DNA of 64,000 nucleotides from contig JAFAEM010000027.1 in NCBI GenBank assembly GCA_023424015.1, positions 36,566-100,565 of the forward strand, given 5' to 3'. The DNA is from Bacteroidota bacterium. Lineage in GTDB: Bacteria > Bacteroidota > Bacteroidia > Chitinophagales > Chitinophagaceae. Shown here in pieces: positions 44,714 to 54,065 of this stretch (position 1 is the first letter of the stretch; every line of letters starts with the position of its first letter). Under the pieces are notes generated by a model. It ran no database searches. It was not told the DNA's origin and was given only the letters and a program-made list of their open reading frames with translations. The position numbers and the translations under genes were made by a program.

Positions 44714-46036
44714 CTACATGGTCCACTCGTAGTTCTTCCATTTACTCATCACTTTACCTAATTCTTCTACCTGTACATCGCTGATAGGTATCATCTTACC
44801 CAACATGGTCGACATCACCAGCGATTTCGCGCTGAATTCAGCCACTTCCAGATAGTCAAACGCCTGCAACAACTTGCTCCCCGCTACAATCACACACTGA
44901 TTCCTGACGATCACCACGGGATTCTCTGCAGAGATCATATTTGGTATCGTTTTTTCTCCGTTAAACTGCTCACCGAACCCGACCATGTTCACATTTTGAA
45001 GATAGATCCAGGTCTCCGGTATGGTGCGCACATTGAATTCAGCTCCTGTCACTGCAAATGAAGTGAGATATGGCGATTGTGTAATGATGATCGCATTCAC
45101 ATCTTTTTGAGTTTCGTAGATAGACTGGTGCAGATAGCTCATAGTGCAGGGAATCTTACCCGTTTCCCGCTTTCCATCTTTTATCTGAACAATATCGTCG
45201 AGCTTCAGGTCCCAGTTTGAACGGCCGGCCGGGGTGATCAGAAAATCATTACCACGCCAGCGTGTGGATACAGTACCAAATGCACCGAGCATCAGACCCT
45301 GTTCGCATGCGCGTTTCACTATCTTACAAATCTCGAGGCGCTTTTCACGCTCATCGGATGGATAGGAAACTTTCTTCATTTCTGGCATTTCCCTGATTGA
45401 TTGCACACCATAGGCTGCAATTTGCTCATCAGTCAGATAATTTGGTTTGCCGATCATGTTGCCATAAAGAATGGAGCGGGCTGTCATTTCCATGGACTCA
45501 AACTTCTGGTAGGCATCGGATATATCCGTTCCACCCACCACGGTGCCATGGTTCTCCATGATCACAGCTGTAACGCCCAGTTTGAATTGACCGGCTATAT
45601 TTTCACCCAGTTCGGCACTCCCGGGAATAGCATAAGGAGCATATCCTATCTCACCGCATAAAAACCTGGTCTGGCTCAGCACATTGGTATTTGGAGTTTT
45701 TCTTACTATGCTAAAGGCAACCAGTCCAGGCGGATGAGCATGAACGATGGCTTTAATATCAGGTCTGGCCGTATAAATAGCCAGGTGGAATGGATATTCG
45801 GATGAAGGTTTATGATCACCGATAATTTTGCCATCAGCCTTCATACAAACAATGTCTGAAGGCTTCAGCAATCCTTTGTCAACACCAGTTGGTGTGATCC
45901 AGATATCACCGCTCTCATCTCTGATCGACAAATTGCCACCCGAAGTAGTAGTTAAGATTCTTTTATAGATTCGTTGCATGATCAGTGCTATCTGCTCCCT
46001 GGGATGCATCGAGTTCGTATTAAGCAAGCTCTCCAT
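44714..46036 (-). CDS. Tandem class II aldolase/adducin protein with degenerate second copy
   Basis: The 440-aa protein carries two class II aldolase domains (about residues 10-215 and 230-440). The first is complete: TSGGNLSIRD, HAHPPG (about 98) and MENHGT (about 159). In the second the equivalent segments read AFGTVSTRW, ITQSPY (about 313) and VRNQCV (about 374), so all the metal-binding histidines are gone. The second domain is therefore probably structural or regulatory. It is the first gene of the operon. The substrate is not the standard rhamnulose phosphate, as a fused aldolase exists; a related deoxysugar phosphate is possible. Confidence 0.85.
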   Translation of the reverse strand: MESLLNTNSMHPREQIALIMQRIYKRILTTTSGGNLSIRDESGDIWITPTGVDKGLLKPSDIVCMKADGKIIGDHKPSSEYPFHLAIYTARPDIKAIVHAHPPGLVAFSIVRKTPNTNVLSQTRFLCGEIGYAPYAIPGSAELGENIAGQFKLGVTAVIMENHGTVVGGTDISDAYQKFESMEMTARSILYGNMIGKPNYLTDEQIAAYGVQSIREMPEMKKVSYPSDEREKRLEICKIVKRACEQGLMLGAFGTVSTRWRGNDFLITPAGRSNWDLKLDDIVQIKDGKRETGKIPCTMSYLHQSIYETQKDVNAIIITQSPYLTSFAVTGAEFNVRTIPETWIYLQNVNMVGFGEQFNGEKTIPNMISAENPVVIVRNQCVIVAGSKLLQAFDYLEVAEFSAKSLVMSTMLGKMIPISDVQVEELGKVMSKWKNYEWTM

Positions 46037-46058
46037 ATAATTAATTGAACTTTGTACA

Positions 46059-46094
46059 CCGGATCATACCGGGTCATTCAACCAAACAAACATA
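46059..46094 (-). promoter_or_regulatory. Promoter of the rhamnose operon
   Basis: TATGTTTG (46087-46094, minus strand) matches TAnnTTTG. The start would be near 46080, leaving about 44 nt to the ATG. CCGG-N6-CCGG (46059-46072) lies in the leader and could be an operator for the divergent GntR regulator. No -33 TTTG is clear. Confidence 0.45.
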
Positions 46095-46215
46095 ATCTTC
46101 CATGCCTGTATTTCTATCCTGTTTTGACCTGACCTATTAATATTATTTTTTGACAGAAAATTTTGCCAGCATTGTATAAATTGCCGTTCTTTAAACACAG
46201 GCTCATGAAACCGAG

Positions 46216-47253
46216 ATGCACATGAAAGAAGTGAAAATTATTGATCTGCTGTCTGTCGATCCCTATTCCAGTACTTCCAAATACCTGCAGATATCCAATG
46301 CTGTTTTAAAAGAAATTGAAAAAGGAAATATCAAGGCAGGCGACAACATGCCCTCCATCAATGAGCTTAGTATTGAGCTCGACATAGCACGCGATACCGT
46401 GGAACGCGGGTACAGGCATTTGAGAAAACTGGGCGTGATCAATGCCGTACCACGCCGGGGTTATTTTATCGAGAACACGGAATTTCGCAGACCGTTAAAT
46501 GTATTCCTGCTTTTCAATAAGCTAAGTATCCCGAAAAAAACCACGTACGATGCCTTTGTCAATGCACTCGGTGAACAGGCTGGTATTGACTTCTATGTTT
46601 ACAACAACGATTTCAGGCTTTTCAAACGAATGCTGGCCAACAACAAGGAACATTATACCCATTTTGTCATCATTCCGCATTTTGTAGAAGGTGGTGATAA
46701 TGCACATGAGATCATCAATACCATCCCGAAGGATAAATTGCTCTTGCTGGACAGAACACCTGCTGGTGTGACGGGTGATTATTCCTCCGTGCTGATCGAT
46801 TTTGAAAACGACATATACCAGGCGCTGGCTGATGCCATAGAAGTACTGGTGAAATACCACACCATCAACATCCTGTTTCCCAGGAATAGTTATTACCCGA
46901 AAGAGATACTGAAAGGATTTACCCATTTTTGCCAGGACTACACATTCCAGTACGGGGTCATTAATGATGTAAAGGATATTGAAATAAAAAAGGGTGAAGT
47001 GTACATCAATATGATCGACGACGACCTGGTCACGCTGATTGAAAAGATCAGCATGACTAATTATGTGATCGGCCAGGAAGTTGGCATCATTTCATACAAT
47101 GAAACTCCGATAAAAAAAGTGGTGCTGAATGGAATTACCACCATCTCATCAGATTTCCAGGAAATGGGTGTGATGGCGGCCAATGCTGTTCTGTCCGGCA
47201 AACCCGCGCAGGAAAAAGTGCCGTTCCGGCTTACTCTCCGGCCCTCGCTTTAG
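46216..47253 (+). CDS. GntR-type regulator with periplasmic-binding-like sensor domain
   Basis: The 345-aa protein has an N-terminal GntR winged helix (about residues 15-85; MPSINELSIELDIARDTVER, then GVINAVPRRGYF) and a C-terminal domain of the LacI/periplasmic-binding type (about 95-340) instead of the usual UTRA or FCD domain. This architecture is common among Bacteroidota sugar-responsive regulators. It is divergent from the rhamnose operon and convergent with the GH99-like genes, so it probably senses rhamnose or a derivative. No operator could be proven. Confidence 0.87.
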   Translation: MHMKEVKIIDLLSVDPYSSTSKYLQISNAVLKEIEKGNIKAGDNMPSINELSIELDIARDTVERGYRHLRKLGVINAVPRRGYFIENTEFRRPLNVFLLFNKLSIPKKTTYDAFVNALGEQAGIDFYVYNNDFRLFKRMLANNKEHYTHFVIIPHFVEGGDNAHEIINTIPKDKLLLLDRTPAGVTGDYSSVLIDFENDIYQALADAIEVLVKYHTINILFPRNSYYPKEILKGFTHFCQDYTFQYGVINDVKDIEIKKGEVYINMIDDDLVTLIEKISMTNYVIGQEVGIISYNETPIKKVVLNGITTISSDFQEMGVMAANAVLSGKPAQEKVPFRLTLRPSL

Positions 47254-47279
47254 TGCTATATGATAACGCCGGCGGCCAA

Positions 47280-49103
47280 TTACTGGTAATTAAAATTCAT
47301 TCTGCCGATCGGGGCACTATCGCCTGTGATATAGTAATCCATAATGTCGTGGTAATCGGTTACGTTGTCCGATGCCTTAAACCCGAATGAGCAATTATCA
47401 GCAGTTAACCCCAATGCCTTCAGAGGTACGGCTACCTGCATCAGGTTGCCTTTGATCGTATACTGTGCGTTGCCGGCATCTGTCCAATTATATCCGCCAA
47501 GTGAACGCTCGACAGATGTTTTGCCATTCTTGCCTGGCTTGCGATTGAGTATATATGTATACCCGGCAAATGAAGGCTTCGTACTGTCGCCGGAAACCAG
47601 AATATTCATCCAGTTGAGATCAGTACCATTATGCTCAGTGATATCGGTGGCAGTTTTTATCATGAAATAAACGTGCTTCCGATCATGCGCCACCCTGATC
47701 TCCGTGATGTCATTACGGTTACTGCTGTCGGTATACACACCGGTACCCGCAGCATTGGTAAAATTCCGCGGTATCGCATCACCCCTGAGATCGATGTAAA
47801 CAGCACCTACTCCACCCCAGGTCTTTTCATTCGCTCTGCGGATCTTGACGGTCTTCATGGGGTAGCGATTATTTGCCACTCCGGAAAGTTTGAACTTTCG
47901 AACATTCTTTACAAGCTGCAGGTAAAAATTATCCTGGTAGCCACCCTTCATCATTTCAATATCACGCGAGAATTCATGATTATACACGTCAACAAAATAA
48001 ACACCATTCAATTCATTTGAATTCGCGTACTTAATGGCCATCCATTCGTTAAAAGAAGTGATCAGCACATTGTTTATCTTTTCCCTGCTGGCAAAAACCG
48101 CATCCCACATCGTCTGAAAATTTGCTCCTGCCATCCAGTTTTGCTCCACTTTTTTTGTGATATTATTGTATCCGCGGCTGCTTTCCGGGTGCATGACGCT
48201 TGCAGCAATGGCGCTATGGCTATGTTGTGCTACCGGCACAGCTACAGTACCGTTATGATTCCATTGAGGATATTGCCAGCTCATCCAGGGTATTGACACA
48301 GGGTTATAATCGCCATTGGGCCACTGCGACTCCCTGACATCAAAATATTCCTTCATAGCAGGTTTGATAAAATCGGTGAACTGATGATACTTCGTCATGT
48401 CGGAAGCCTTTCCATTGTTTTCAGTTATCCCGATGATGACTGGTTTACCTGAAGGCTTAAACCATGCTCTGTCGTATTCGCCCGACTTGTAAAATTGATT
48501 GTATAAATCATCAACCGTCGTTCCCGACAAGCTATTGGTGTAAAAAACTATTTTAGGCACTTCAATACCCTGATCCATGATACGCAAAAGGGTTGTCAGT
48601 AAATTTTTGATTGACTCTGTATATACTACCCGATTGGTAGCATCTATGCACAGGTAGTCAATACCCGCGTTGGACAGGAGTTCAATATGTCGTGTCACAA
48701 TCCACGGGTCGCTCATACTATAATATCCGTATAGCGGCTCGCCCCAAAAATGAAATTCATGTAGCGGACTTTCCGGCACTCCCTTTACATTCTTTAACGC
48801 ATCCGGGTTTGTGTCAAGCAGCTTCTGGATATCATAGATCCCCTTCTGACCGCTACGATGCTGTCCAAGCCAAAGCGAGTAAAATAACCCGGCATATTTT
48901 TTCTCCTCCTTTATGCCTGCAGCGGCGTCAAAACGCCGACCCAGCGCATCTGTGGCGGAAAGATTTAAAAGAGAATGCAAAGCAGGATTTTTTACCGGCC
49001 CCGATTCTATTGCTGCATCGTGTGGTAAAGCTGGCTGTGCCTGTGAAACCATAAGGCCAAGTGCTGAAACCAGCTGAATTGCTACCAGTGATTTTTTAAA
49101 CAT
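47280..49103 (-). CDS. GH99/WbsX-like predicted glycoside hydrolase with CBM9-like tail (paralogue 2)
   Basis: The 607-aa protein has a signal peptide (about residues 1-22, ending VSQAQP), then the same layout as paralogues 1 and 3: FHFWGEPLYGYY, CIDATN, FYTNSLS, FNEW (about 348) and a CBM9-like C-terminal domain (EIRVAHDRKHVYFMI). The end PIGRMNFNYQ matches the PxGR pattern of the others. It is the most diverged of the three, so it may have a different specificity. It is the last gene of its run and ends 27 nt from the convergent GntR gene. Confidence 0.73.
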   Translation of the reverse strand: MFKKSLVAIQLVSALGLMVSQAQPALPHDAAIESGPVKNPALHSLLNLSATDALGRRFDAAAGIKEEKKYAGLFYSLWLGQHRSGQKGIYDIQKLLDTNPDALKNVKGVPESPLHEFHFWGEPLYGYYSMSDPWIVTRHIELLSNAGIDYLCIDATNRVVYTESIKNLLTTLLRIMDQGIEVPKIVFYTNSLSGTTVDDLYNQFYKSGEYDRAWFKPSGKPVIIGITENNGKASDMTKYHQFTDFIKPAMKEYFDVRESQWPNGDYNPVSIPWMSWQYPQWNHNGTVAVPVAQHSHSAIAASVMHPESSRGYNNITKKVEQNWMAGANFQTMWDAVFASREKINNVLITSFNEWMAIKYANSNELNGVYFVDVYNHEFSRDIEMMKGGYQDNFYLQLVKNVRKFKLSGVANNRYPMKTVKIRRANEKTWGGVGAVYIDLRGDAIPRNFTNAAGTGVYTDSSNRNDITEIRVAHDRKHVYFMIKTATDITEHNGTDLNWMNILVSGDSTKPSFAGYTYILNRKPGKNGKTSVERSLGGYNWTDAGNAQYTIKGNLMQVAVPLKALGLTADNCSFGFKASDNVTDYHDIMDYYITGDSAPIGRMNFNYQ

Positions 49104-49210
49104 AACTAATTTCTTTTAAATACGCTGAACCCTATTCTCTTTGCAGATCAGGTATGGAACCACTTTATGATCTGCCCTGACTTCTCTATGAAAATTCGGC
49201 ATGCGACTAT

Positions 49211-50518
49211 CTAATCGGCTTTTATCAACACTCTTTCGGATTCAAGCCCAAACCTATTGACGACACTGATGAAAAGCCTCCCTTTATCATTCCAGGCATT
49301 TGTTATGTCTGTCTGCATTGGTAAAGGAAAAACCGGAAATGCATCGTCTCCGTTTGTATCAAACCGCTGGTACTCGCCTGTTGCAGGAAACCTTGATACA
49401 AGCTGGTCCTCCCTATATATATTAAAATGACTGATCCCTGATTCGATGTCTGCATCGGCTTTCCAGGACACCGAAATAGACATATTGTGACGGCGGTTAG
49501 CGCTGATATCATAAGGCGGTGTTGGCGCCGTGCGATCGGTGATGGTTCCTGTAATAGCGTATTCTCGCCACTTCACAGCTATTATTGAATCAGGGAGCCA
49601 GCTTGCCGAATTTTTTATATAGGGATAACGGCCTGCTTTATAAATATTCAGGCTCGTGGTATCGGCGAGCCAGGCCCGGTCCGGATCCATATCACGCATC
49701 GCCTTGTATCCCCGCTTTGCGTCATCGGGAAGGCGTTGCACAAGTACCGACTCAAAAAAGGGGATACTTATATACCTGACATAACTAAAATTATGATGCT
49801 GGTGTGATGTATTGACAATACTGGCATAACCGCCCGCCGGTCTAAGTTGGTCAAACGTCTTTAGTGCGGTTTGCCAGCAGCATTCATCGCCTACCGGTCC
49901 TGCATGGCGGATCATGATGGGAATTTTGAGAGCTGCCTTCGGATACTCCCAATCCGGTTTAAGGCCAGGTGAATAGCTGAAGACCGCCATGATACGTTCC
50001 GGGTATTCTTTCATCATGGCCTGAGACCAGTACCCCCCTCCCGAGTGGCCCCAAAGCAACCAGGGCGCATCGGCTATTTCGCCTTGTCCTGTAATTCTGC
50101 TGACCTCTTTTAAAGTTTTAAACAAGGCTTGTGCAGACCCGGATGCAGGATCTTTCCAATCATGGCAATTGGCTTTAGCATAAAGGTCAGGTCCGATAAC
50201 AATCAGACCCCACTTCTTTGCGAATGCCTGGTATTGGAGGTCAAATGCGGTGGACAATCCACGACCTTCCATGGTACAGCCGTGCTGGTGAATAAATATT
50301 CCGCGGACGGACTTAATACCGTCCGGGATAAAGACGGCATGCCGGGCAGAATCGATCCTGTAATCTATCCCGGTTTGGGTGAGTACATACACCTTTCCAT
50401 TGGGAAGTGTGTGGGTTTCCATTCGGGACGGTCGCGTATCCTGGGAAAAACCGATTACAGGAAATACGGCAAACAGTACAAAGAATAAAATCGCAACGTT
50501 TTCTACTAATTGTTTCAT
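49211..50518 (-). CDS. Secreted alpha/beta hydrolase with FN3-like tail
   Basis: The protein (435 aa from the ATG at 50518) has a signal peptide (ending VIGFSQ). The alpha/beta-hydrolase domain (about residues 50-270) shows the nucleophile elbow GHSGGGYW (about 153), an oxyanion-type HQHGC, and SHQHHN near 250 that may supply the catalytic His. A short beta-sandwich resembling fibronectin type III follows (about 340-435). It may be an esterase that removes acyl groups or an unusual glycan lyase-like enzyme; the family is not recognised with certainty. The ATG at 50563 is possible but would overlap the upstream gene. Confidence 0.72.
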   Translation of the reverse strand: MKQLVENVAILFFVLFAVFPVIGFSQDTRPSRMETHTLPNGKVYVLTQTGIDYRIDSARHAVFIPDGIKSVRGIFIHQHGCTMEGRGLSTAFDLQYQAFAKKWGLIVIGPDLYAKANCHDWKDPASGSAQALFKTLKEVSRITGQGEIADAPWLLWGHSGGGYWSQAMMKEYPERIMAVFSYSPGLKPDWEYPKAALKIPIMIRHAGPVGDECCWQTALKTFDQLRPAGGYASIVNTSHQHHNFSYVRYISIPFFESVLVQRLPDDAKRGYKAMRDMDPDRAWLADTTSLNIYKAGRYPYIKNSASWLPDSIIAVKWREYAITGTITDRTAPTPPYDISANRRHNMSISVSWKADADIESGISHFNIYREDQLVSRFPATGEYQRFDTNGDDAFPVFPLPMQTDITNAWNDKGRLFISVVNRFGLESERVLIKAD

Positions 50519-50555
50519 AAAATGACCGGACCGATATCCGTAAGATCTTCTTCGA

Positions 50556-52370
50556 TTAATCATACATATAACTCAACCGCCCAATGGGCAAAGAAACGCC
50601 TGACGTATAGTAAGACATGATATTTGAAGGCTCCTGCACGCCAGTCGCCACCTTGAAATAAAATTTGTTGTCCCCTGTAAGCTCAATCGCATCCCTTGGA
50701 CATTCAATCTGGAGCACATTTCCTTGTATGACATATTTCGCCGTTCCCATAGATTGTGTATTAAAATCTGCATTCAGCCGGCCTACAGAAAGTTTACCAT
50801 CCTGCACCTGCGCACCCACCAGGTATTCATAACTCTCCCAGTTTTTAAGCGATGGTTCACCCCTTCCCACCAGGATATTCAACCAATTTGCCTGACCGTT
50901 ACCTGCGGTGATTCTGTCTTTGGCGCGGATGAAGAAATAGATGTTTTTGTCATCATGTGTCACCTTGATATCGGTGAAATGATTTGCAGGGGCGGGCTGG
51001 CTGTAATTCAAATTAGCAGCCGCGCCGTGCGCATTACGGCTAAATTTTTCACGATGAATATTAACTACCATCGATGGCACTTCATTCCATTGGGAAGCTC
51101 CTGATTCAATCTGGATCGTTTTTTTCTTTGCCATTCCGCCGGTGCTCTTTACTCCTTTATACTGCCGGATATTTTTGATCATCTGGATGTAAAAGGCATC
51201 CTCGTATCCCCCGTTCATCGGTTCAATATCCCGTGAATACTCCTTATTGACCGCATCTACCATCACATATTCATCCCAGTACTGCTGCTTATAAGCAATC
51301 CATTCGTTCCACCCACCGATAGTGATCATAGAAGGGTCTGTCGCAAGGGCATGATCCCATTGACGTTGAAAAAAGCTTCCCCTGTCCACATCGCCAGGAT
51401 TATTTGTCCTGGTATCGGGGTTCCAGCCGCGTCCCCAGTTTACCATTCCTTTGGTCAGGGAAAATGACATGGGCACGGAGGGATGGCTCGCTACAGTCAC
51501 ATTCATAATTCCGTTATGTGATGGCTGGGGGAATATCCATTCTACCCAGGGAAAACCATCGGGATAGACCGGATCGCTTGGCCATTGCGGACGCATGAAA
51601 TGAAAAAAGCTGAGTATTTCACCGGATAAAACACCGGGATTATAGACAAGATCATTCCGGGATTTTGCTTCATTTAAATCATCCTGCGGATCAGTATACC
51701 CGATGATCATGGGCTTGCCATCCACCCTGTACCAGGTATTGGGATACAAACCGGGCTTGTACAGGTCGCGGTATAATTCCCTGATGGTCTGAAAGGATTT
51801 GGAATGGGTATAAAAAGCCACTTTGGGAGGTGACCAGCCTTTTTCCTGGTACTCATCGATCACCCTCAATATTCTTTCATAAACATTTTTATAGATAAAC
51901 GAATTGGTGGCGTCAAAAAATATGAAATCAACACCTGCAATCGTGAGCATTTCAATTTGCTTACGGATAACCCATACATCTTCGGAATTATAATAACCCC
52001 ACAGCGGCTCACCCCAAAAATGCGCCTGGCCGTTGGGGCTTATGCTTTCATCCTGAAACGAAGGATCGGTTAGTAGTCTCAACCCATTGGGTAATGCAAG
52101 TATTTTAGTGGCATCATAAATACCACCGGCAAATGGCTGACCGATCCAAAGCCAGAAAAATAAACCAACCTGGCGGTCTTGCCTGTTTGAAGATATAGAG
52201 CCAAAGCTCCTGCCAAACATATCCACGCCTACAATGTGGTTGATCGAAGGCTCCAACACCTCTTCCGGCACTGGTTCGGACCCGGTCAGATCGCCTTTTT
52301 TACAACTCAGCATCAGGATACTCAAAATCGCGACGATCAAATACAGGCGTGTGGTAAGGATCTTCATCAT
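50556..52370 (-). CDS. GH99/WbsX-like predicted glycoside hydrolase lipoprotein (paralogue 3)
   Basis: The 604-aa protein is a lipoprotein (lipobox ILMLSC, Cys near residue 23), so it is membrane-anchored unlike paralogues 1 and 2. The marker motifs are AHFWGEPLWGYY, FDATN, FYTHSKS, WNEW (about 348) and the CBM9-like DIKVTHDDKNIYFFI. It is close to paralogue 1 along the whole length, pointing to a fairly recent duplication. The SGNH hydrolase gene ends 5 nt upstream. It may act at the cell surface before import. Confidence 0.75.
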   Translation of the reverse strand: MMKILTTRLYLIVAILSILMLSCKKGDLTGSEPVPEEVLEPSINHIVGVDMFGRSFGSISSNRQDRQVGLFFWLWIGQPFAGGIYDATKILALPNGLRLLTDPSFQDESISPNGQAHFWGEPLWGYYNSEDVWVIRKQIEMLTIAGVDFIFFDATNSFIYKNVYERILRVIDEYQEKGWSPPKVAFYTHSKSFQTIRELYRDLYKPGLYPNTWYRVDGKPMIIGYTDPQDDLNEAKSRNDLVYNPGVLSGEILSFFHFMRPQWPSDPVYPDGFPWVEWIFPQPSHNGIMNVTVASHPSVPMSFSLTKGMVNWGRGWNPDTRTNNPGDVDRGSFFQRQWDHALATDPSMITIGGWNEWIAYKQQYWDEYVMVDAVNKEYSRDIEPMNGGYEDAFYIQMIKNIRQYKGVKSTGGMAKKKTIQIESGASQWNEVPSMVVNIHREKFSRNAHGAAANLNYSQPAPANHFTDIKVTHDDKNIYFFIRAKDRITAGNGQANWLNILVGRGEPSLKNWESYEYLVGAQVQDGKLSVGRLNADFNTQSMGTAKYVIQGNVLQIECPRDAIELTGDNKFYFKVATGVQEPSNIMSYYTSGVSLPIGRLSYMYD

Positions 52371-52375
52371 AGCAA

Positions 52376-53824
52376 CTATTCGTAGATTTCTGGTATGTCT
52401 TTTAAAGTTTGGGCAAACATCCTGTCGCCTCCTTTTTCATTGGGATGATGATAAACCTGCCAGCCATAGGACCCGCTGTAATCTTCCCAGTACATCGTGG
52501 ATTTATCTACTTCTTTTCCATCACCTTGAAGCGATGTAGCCAGGTCAAACCTGCATCCTTTCAGATTTCTCTTCTGGCGCACCTTTTCTATCAGCTCGTT
52601 TTCTTTGATCTGGGTACCACTTTCATTGGAAGGAATATTGTTCAATATGGGTATCGCGCCCTGGGATATAATATAGTCTACGAGCCTGGTGAGCTTCTCC
52701 TCGGTATTCCCGCCATTGGTACCAATTGTGACCATGACGTATTCAGGCCTGATATAAGGCAGTTCATTTCTTATATAATCAAGTACCATATCAATCTGTG
52801 CTCCACCACGCCCGCTTGAGATGGCCCGGCCATTTAATCTTGCGATTACCTGCTGAGTCCATGCTTTAGGAAAATCCGCGGAGGGGAAATAACCTTCAGG
52901 CTGTGTGATCGAATCGCCATACATCAACAATTTCGCATCGCGCTTAAGCGCCAACACGGTGATCTTCTTTACCAACATCGATGTTCCCTCTTTAAGGCCA
53001 AAACAATAATAGTCCCATTGCATTCCTACGCCGAATCCATTCTGCAGCGCGCCCTGACCGACCCCACCCTGACCATCATGCACTGCCACGATCTCAGCCG
53101 CTGCTCCACTCCGGATATCCGTAATACGAAGCCTGGCCAGCTGATAAATATGATAGATCTCTATTAAATACGCGCGACCAGATGTGAGGAAGCTCACCTC
53201 CCTTTTGGTCACGGGGTTGGTCGCAATCGATATACTTTTATTTTTAACATCTACAAAAGCACTGAAGTCGCCTTCGCTGCTCCGGAAAATAGCAAGTGCA
53301 TCTTCAGAAAATACTACTTCGTACTGCACTTTTCTTTCTGCCAGCGCATAAAACCGGTTGAGGCGAACGACATCATTTTTACCGCTGATCAAAAGTCCTG
53401 CGGCCTCCGGCTGTCCTACTCCATTGAGCACCAGATCGGGAAATGAAGATCCCGTTAATTGCTTCTCATATAGTACAACATGATTCTCGTCTTTTTTGTC
53501 CGGTGAAACATCTACAGCAATTTCCCTTCGAATGCTCCCGTAGGTAACCGATATGTTTGTTTTACCCGGACTCACGGCAGTAACAAGACCATTAATAACA
53601 GTCGCAACCGACAGGTCTGTGGATGTCCATTCATAATTTGGCTGGTTGGCAAGCGCCGGAACTGCAGTTGCCCTCAGCTGAAAGCGCTCCCCGGTCTTTA
53701 AGTCGAGTGACGCGACGTTCAGGTTAATCCCTGTGAGCTCATAACCATCATTCTGCATTTTATGGCATCCTGCGCTGGTAGTTAGGGTTAGCAGGGTTAA
53801 GAGTGTAGTTGCTATCAGGGTCAT
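52376..53824 (-). CDS. SGNH hydrolase lipoprotein with Ig-like (BIG2) domain
   Basis: The 482-aa protein has a hydrophobic start and lipobox-like TSAGCHK (Cys near residue 20). Residues about 30-110 form a BIG2 Ig-like domain (ERFQLRATAVPA, then WTSTDLSVATV). A jelly-roll-like part (about 115-290) precedes an SGNH domain: YGDSITQPEG (about 302), TIGTNGGN (about 365) and HHPNEKGG (about 465) give Ser, Asn and His. It probably removes acetyl or other acyl groups from the glycan. It is the first gene after a terminator and starts a second unit. Confidence 0.83.
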   Translation of the reverse strand: MTLIATTLLTLLTLTTSAGCHKMQNDGYELTGINLNVASLDLKTGERFQLRATAVPALANQPNYEWTSTDLSVATVINGLVTAVSPGKTNISVTYGSIRREIAVDVSPDKKDENHVVLYEKQLTGSSFPDLVLNGVGQPEAAGLLISGKNDVVRLNRFYALAERKVQYEVVFSEDALAIFRSSEGDFSAFVDVKNKSISIATNPVTKREVSFLTSGRAYLIEIYHIYQLARLRITDIRSGAAAEIVAVHDGQGGVGQGALQNGFGVGMQWDYYCFGLKEGTSMLVKKITVLALKRDAKLLMYGDSITQPEGYFPSADFPKAWTQQVIARLNGRAISSGRGGAQIDMVLDYIRNELPYIRPEYVMVTIGTNGGNTEEKLTRLVDYIISQGAIPILNNIPSNESGTQIKENELIEKVRQKRNLKGCRFDLATSLQGDGKEVDKSTMYWEDYSGSYGWQVYHHPNEKGGDRMFAQTLKDIPEIYE

Positions 53825-54010
53825 GTTTTGATGTTGTATACGTCGTGTTTTCAGATGTGGTTATCAACTTTAATTATTGGGAACATTGGCACCATATCCA
53901 AAAGACCATTGGTCTTGCAGGATGATGGCAAATCCGGGGTAGCCGATGTTCTCAACTACCCGGATTGCCAGCTTTTAACTCAACACTGCTGCTTACGTTT
54001 ATACTGCTTA

Positions 54011-54032
54011 TAAAAAAACCAGGAATGGTTTT
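54011..54032 (-). terminator. Terminator at the end of the susCD-DUF4998 unit
   Basis: AAAACCA (54026-54032 read on the minus strand) pairs with TGGTTTT (54015-54021) around a 4-nt loop and is followed by T-rich sequence. It lies about 34 nt after the stop at 54066. The stem is weak in G/C, so some read-through into the SGNH gene is possible. Confidence 0.5.
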
Positions 54033-54065
54033 CCGCTTCTTCAAGAATTTTTTCCGGTTTGGCGT

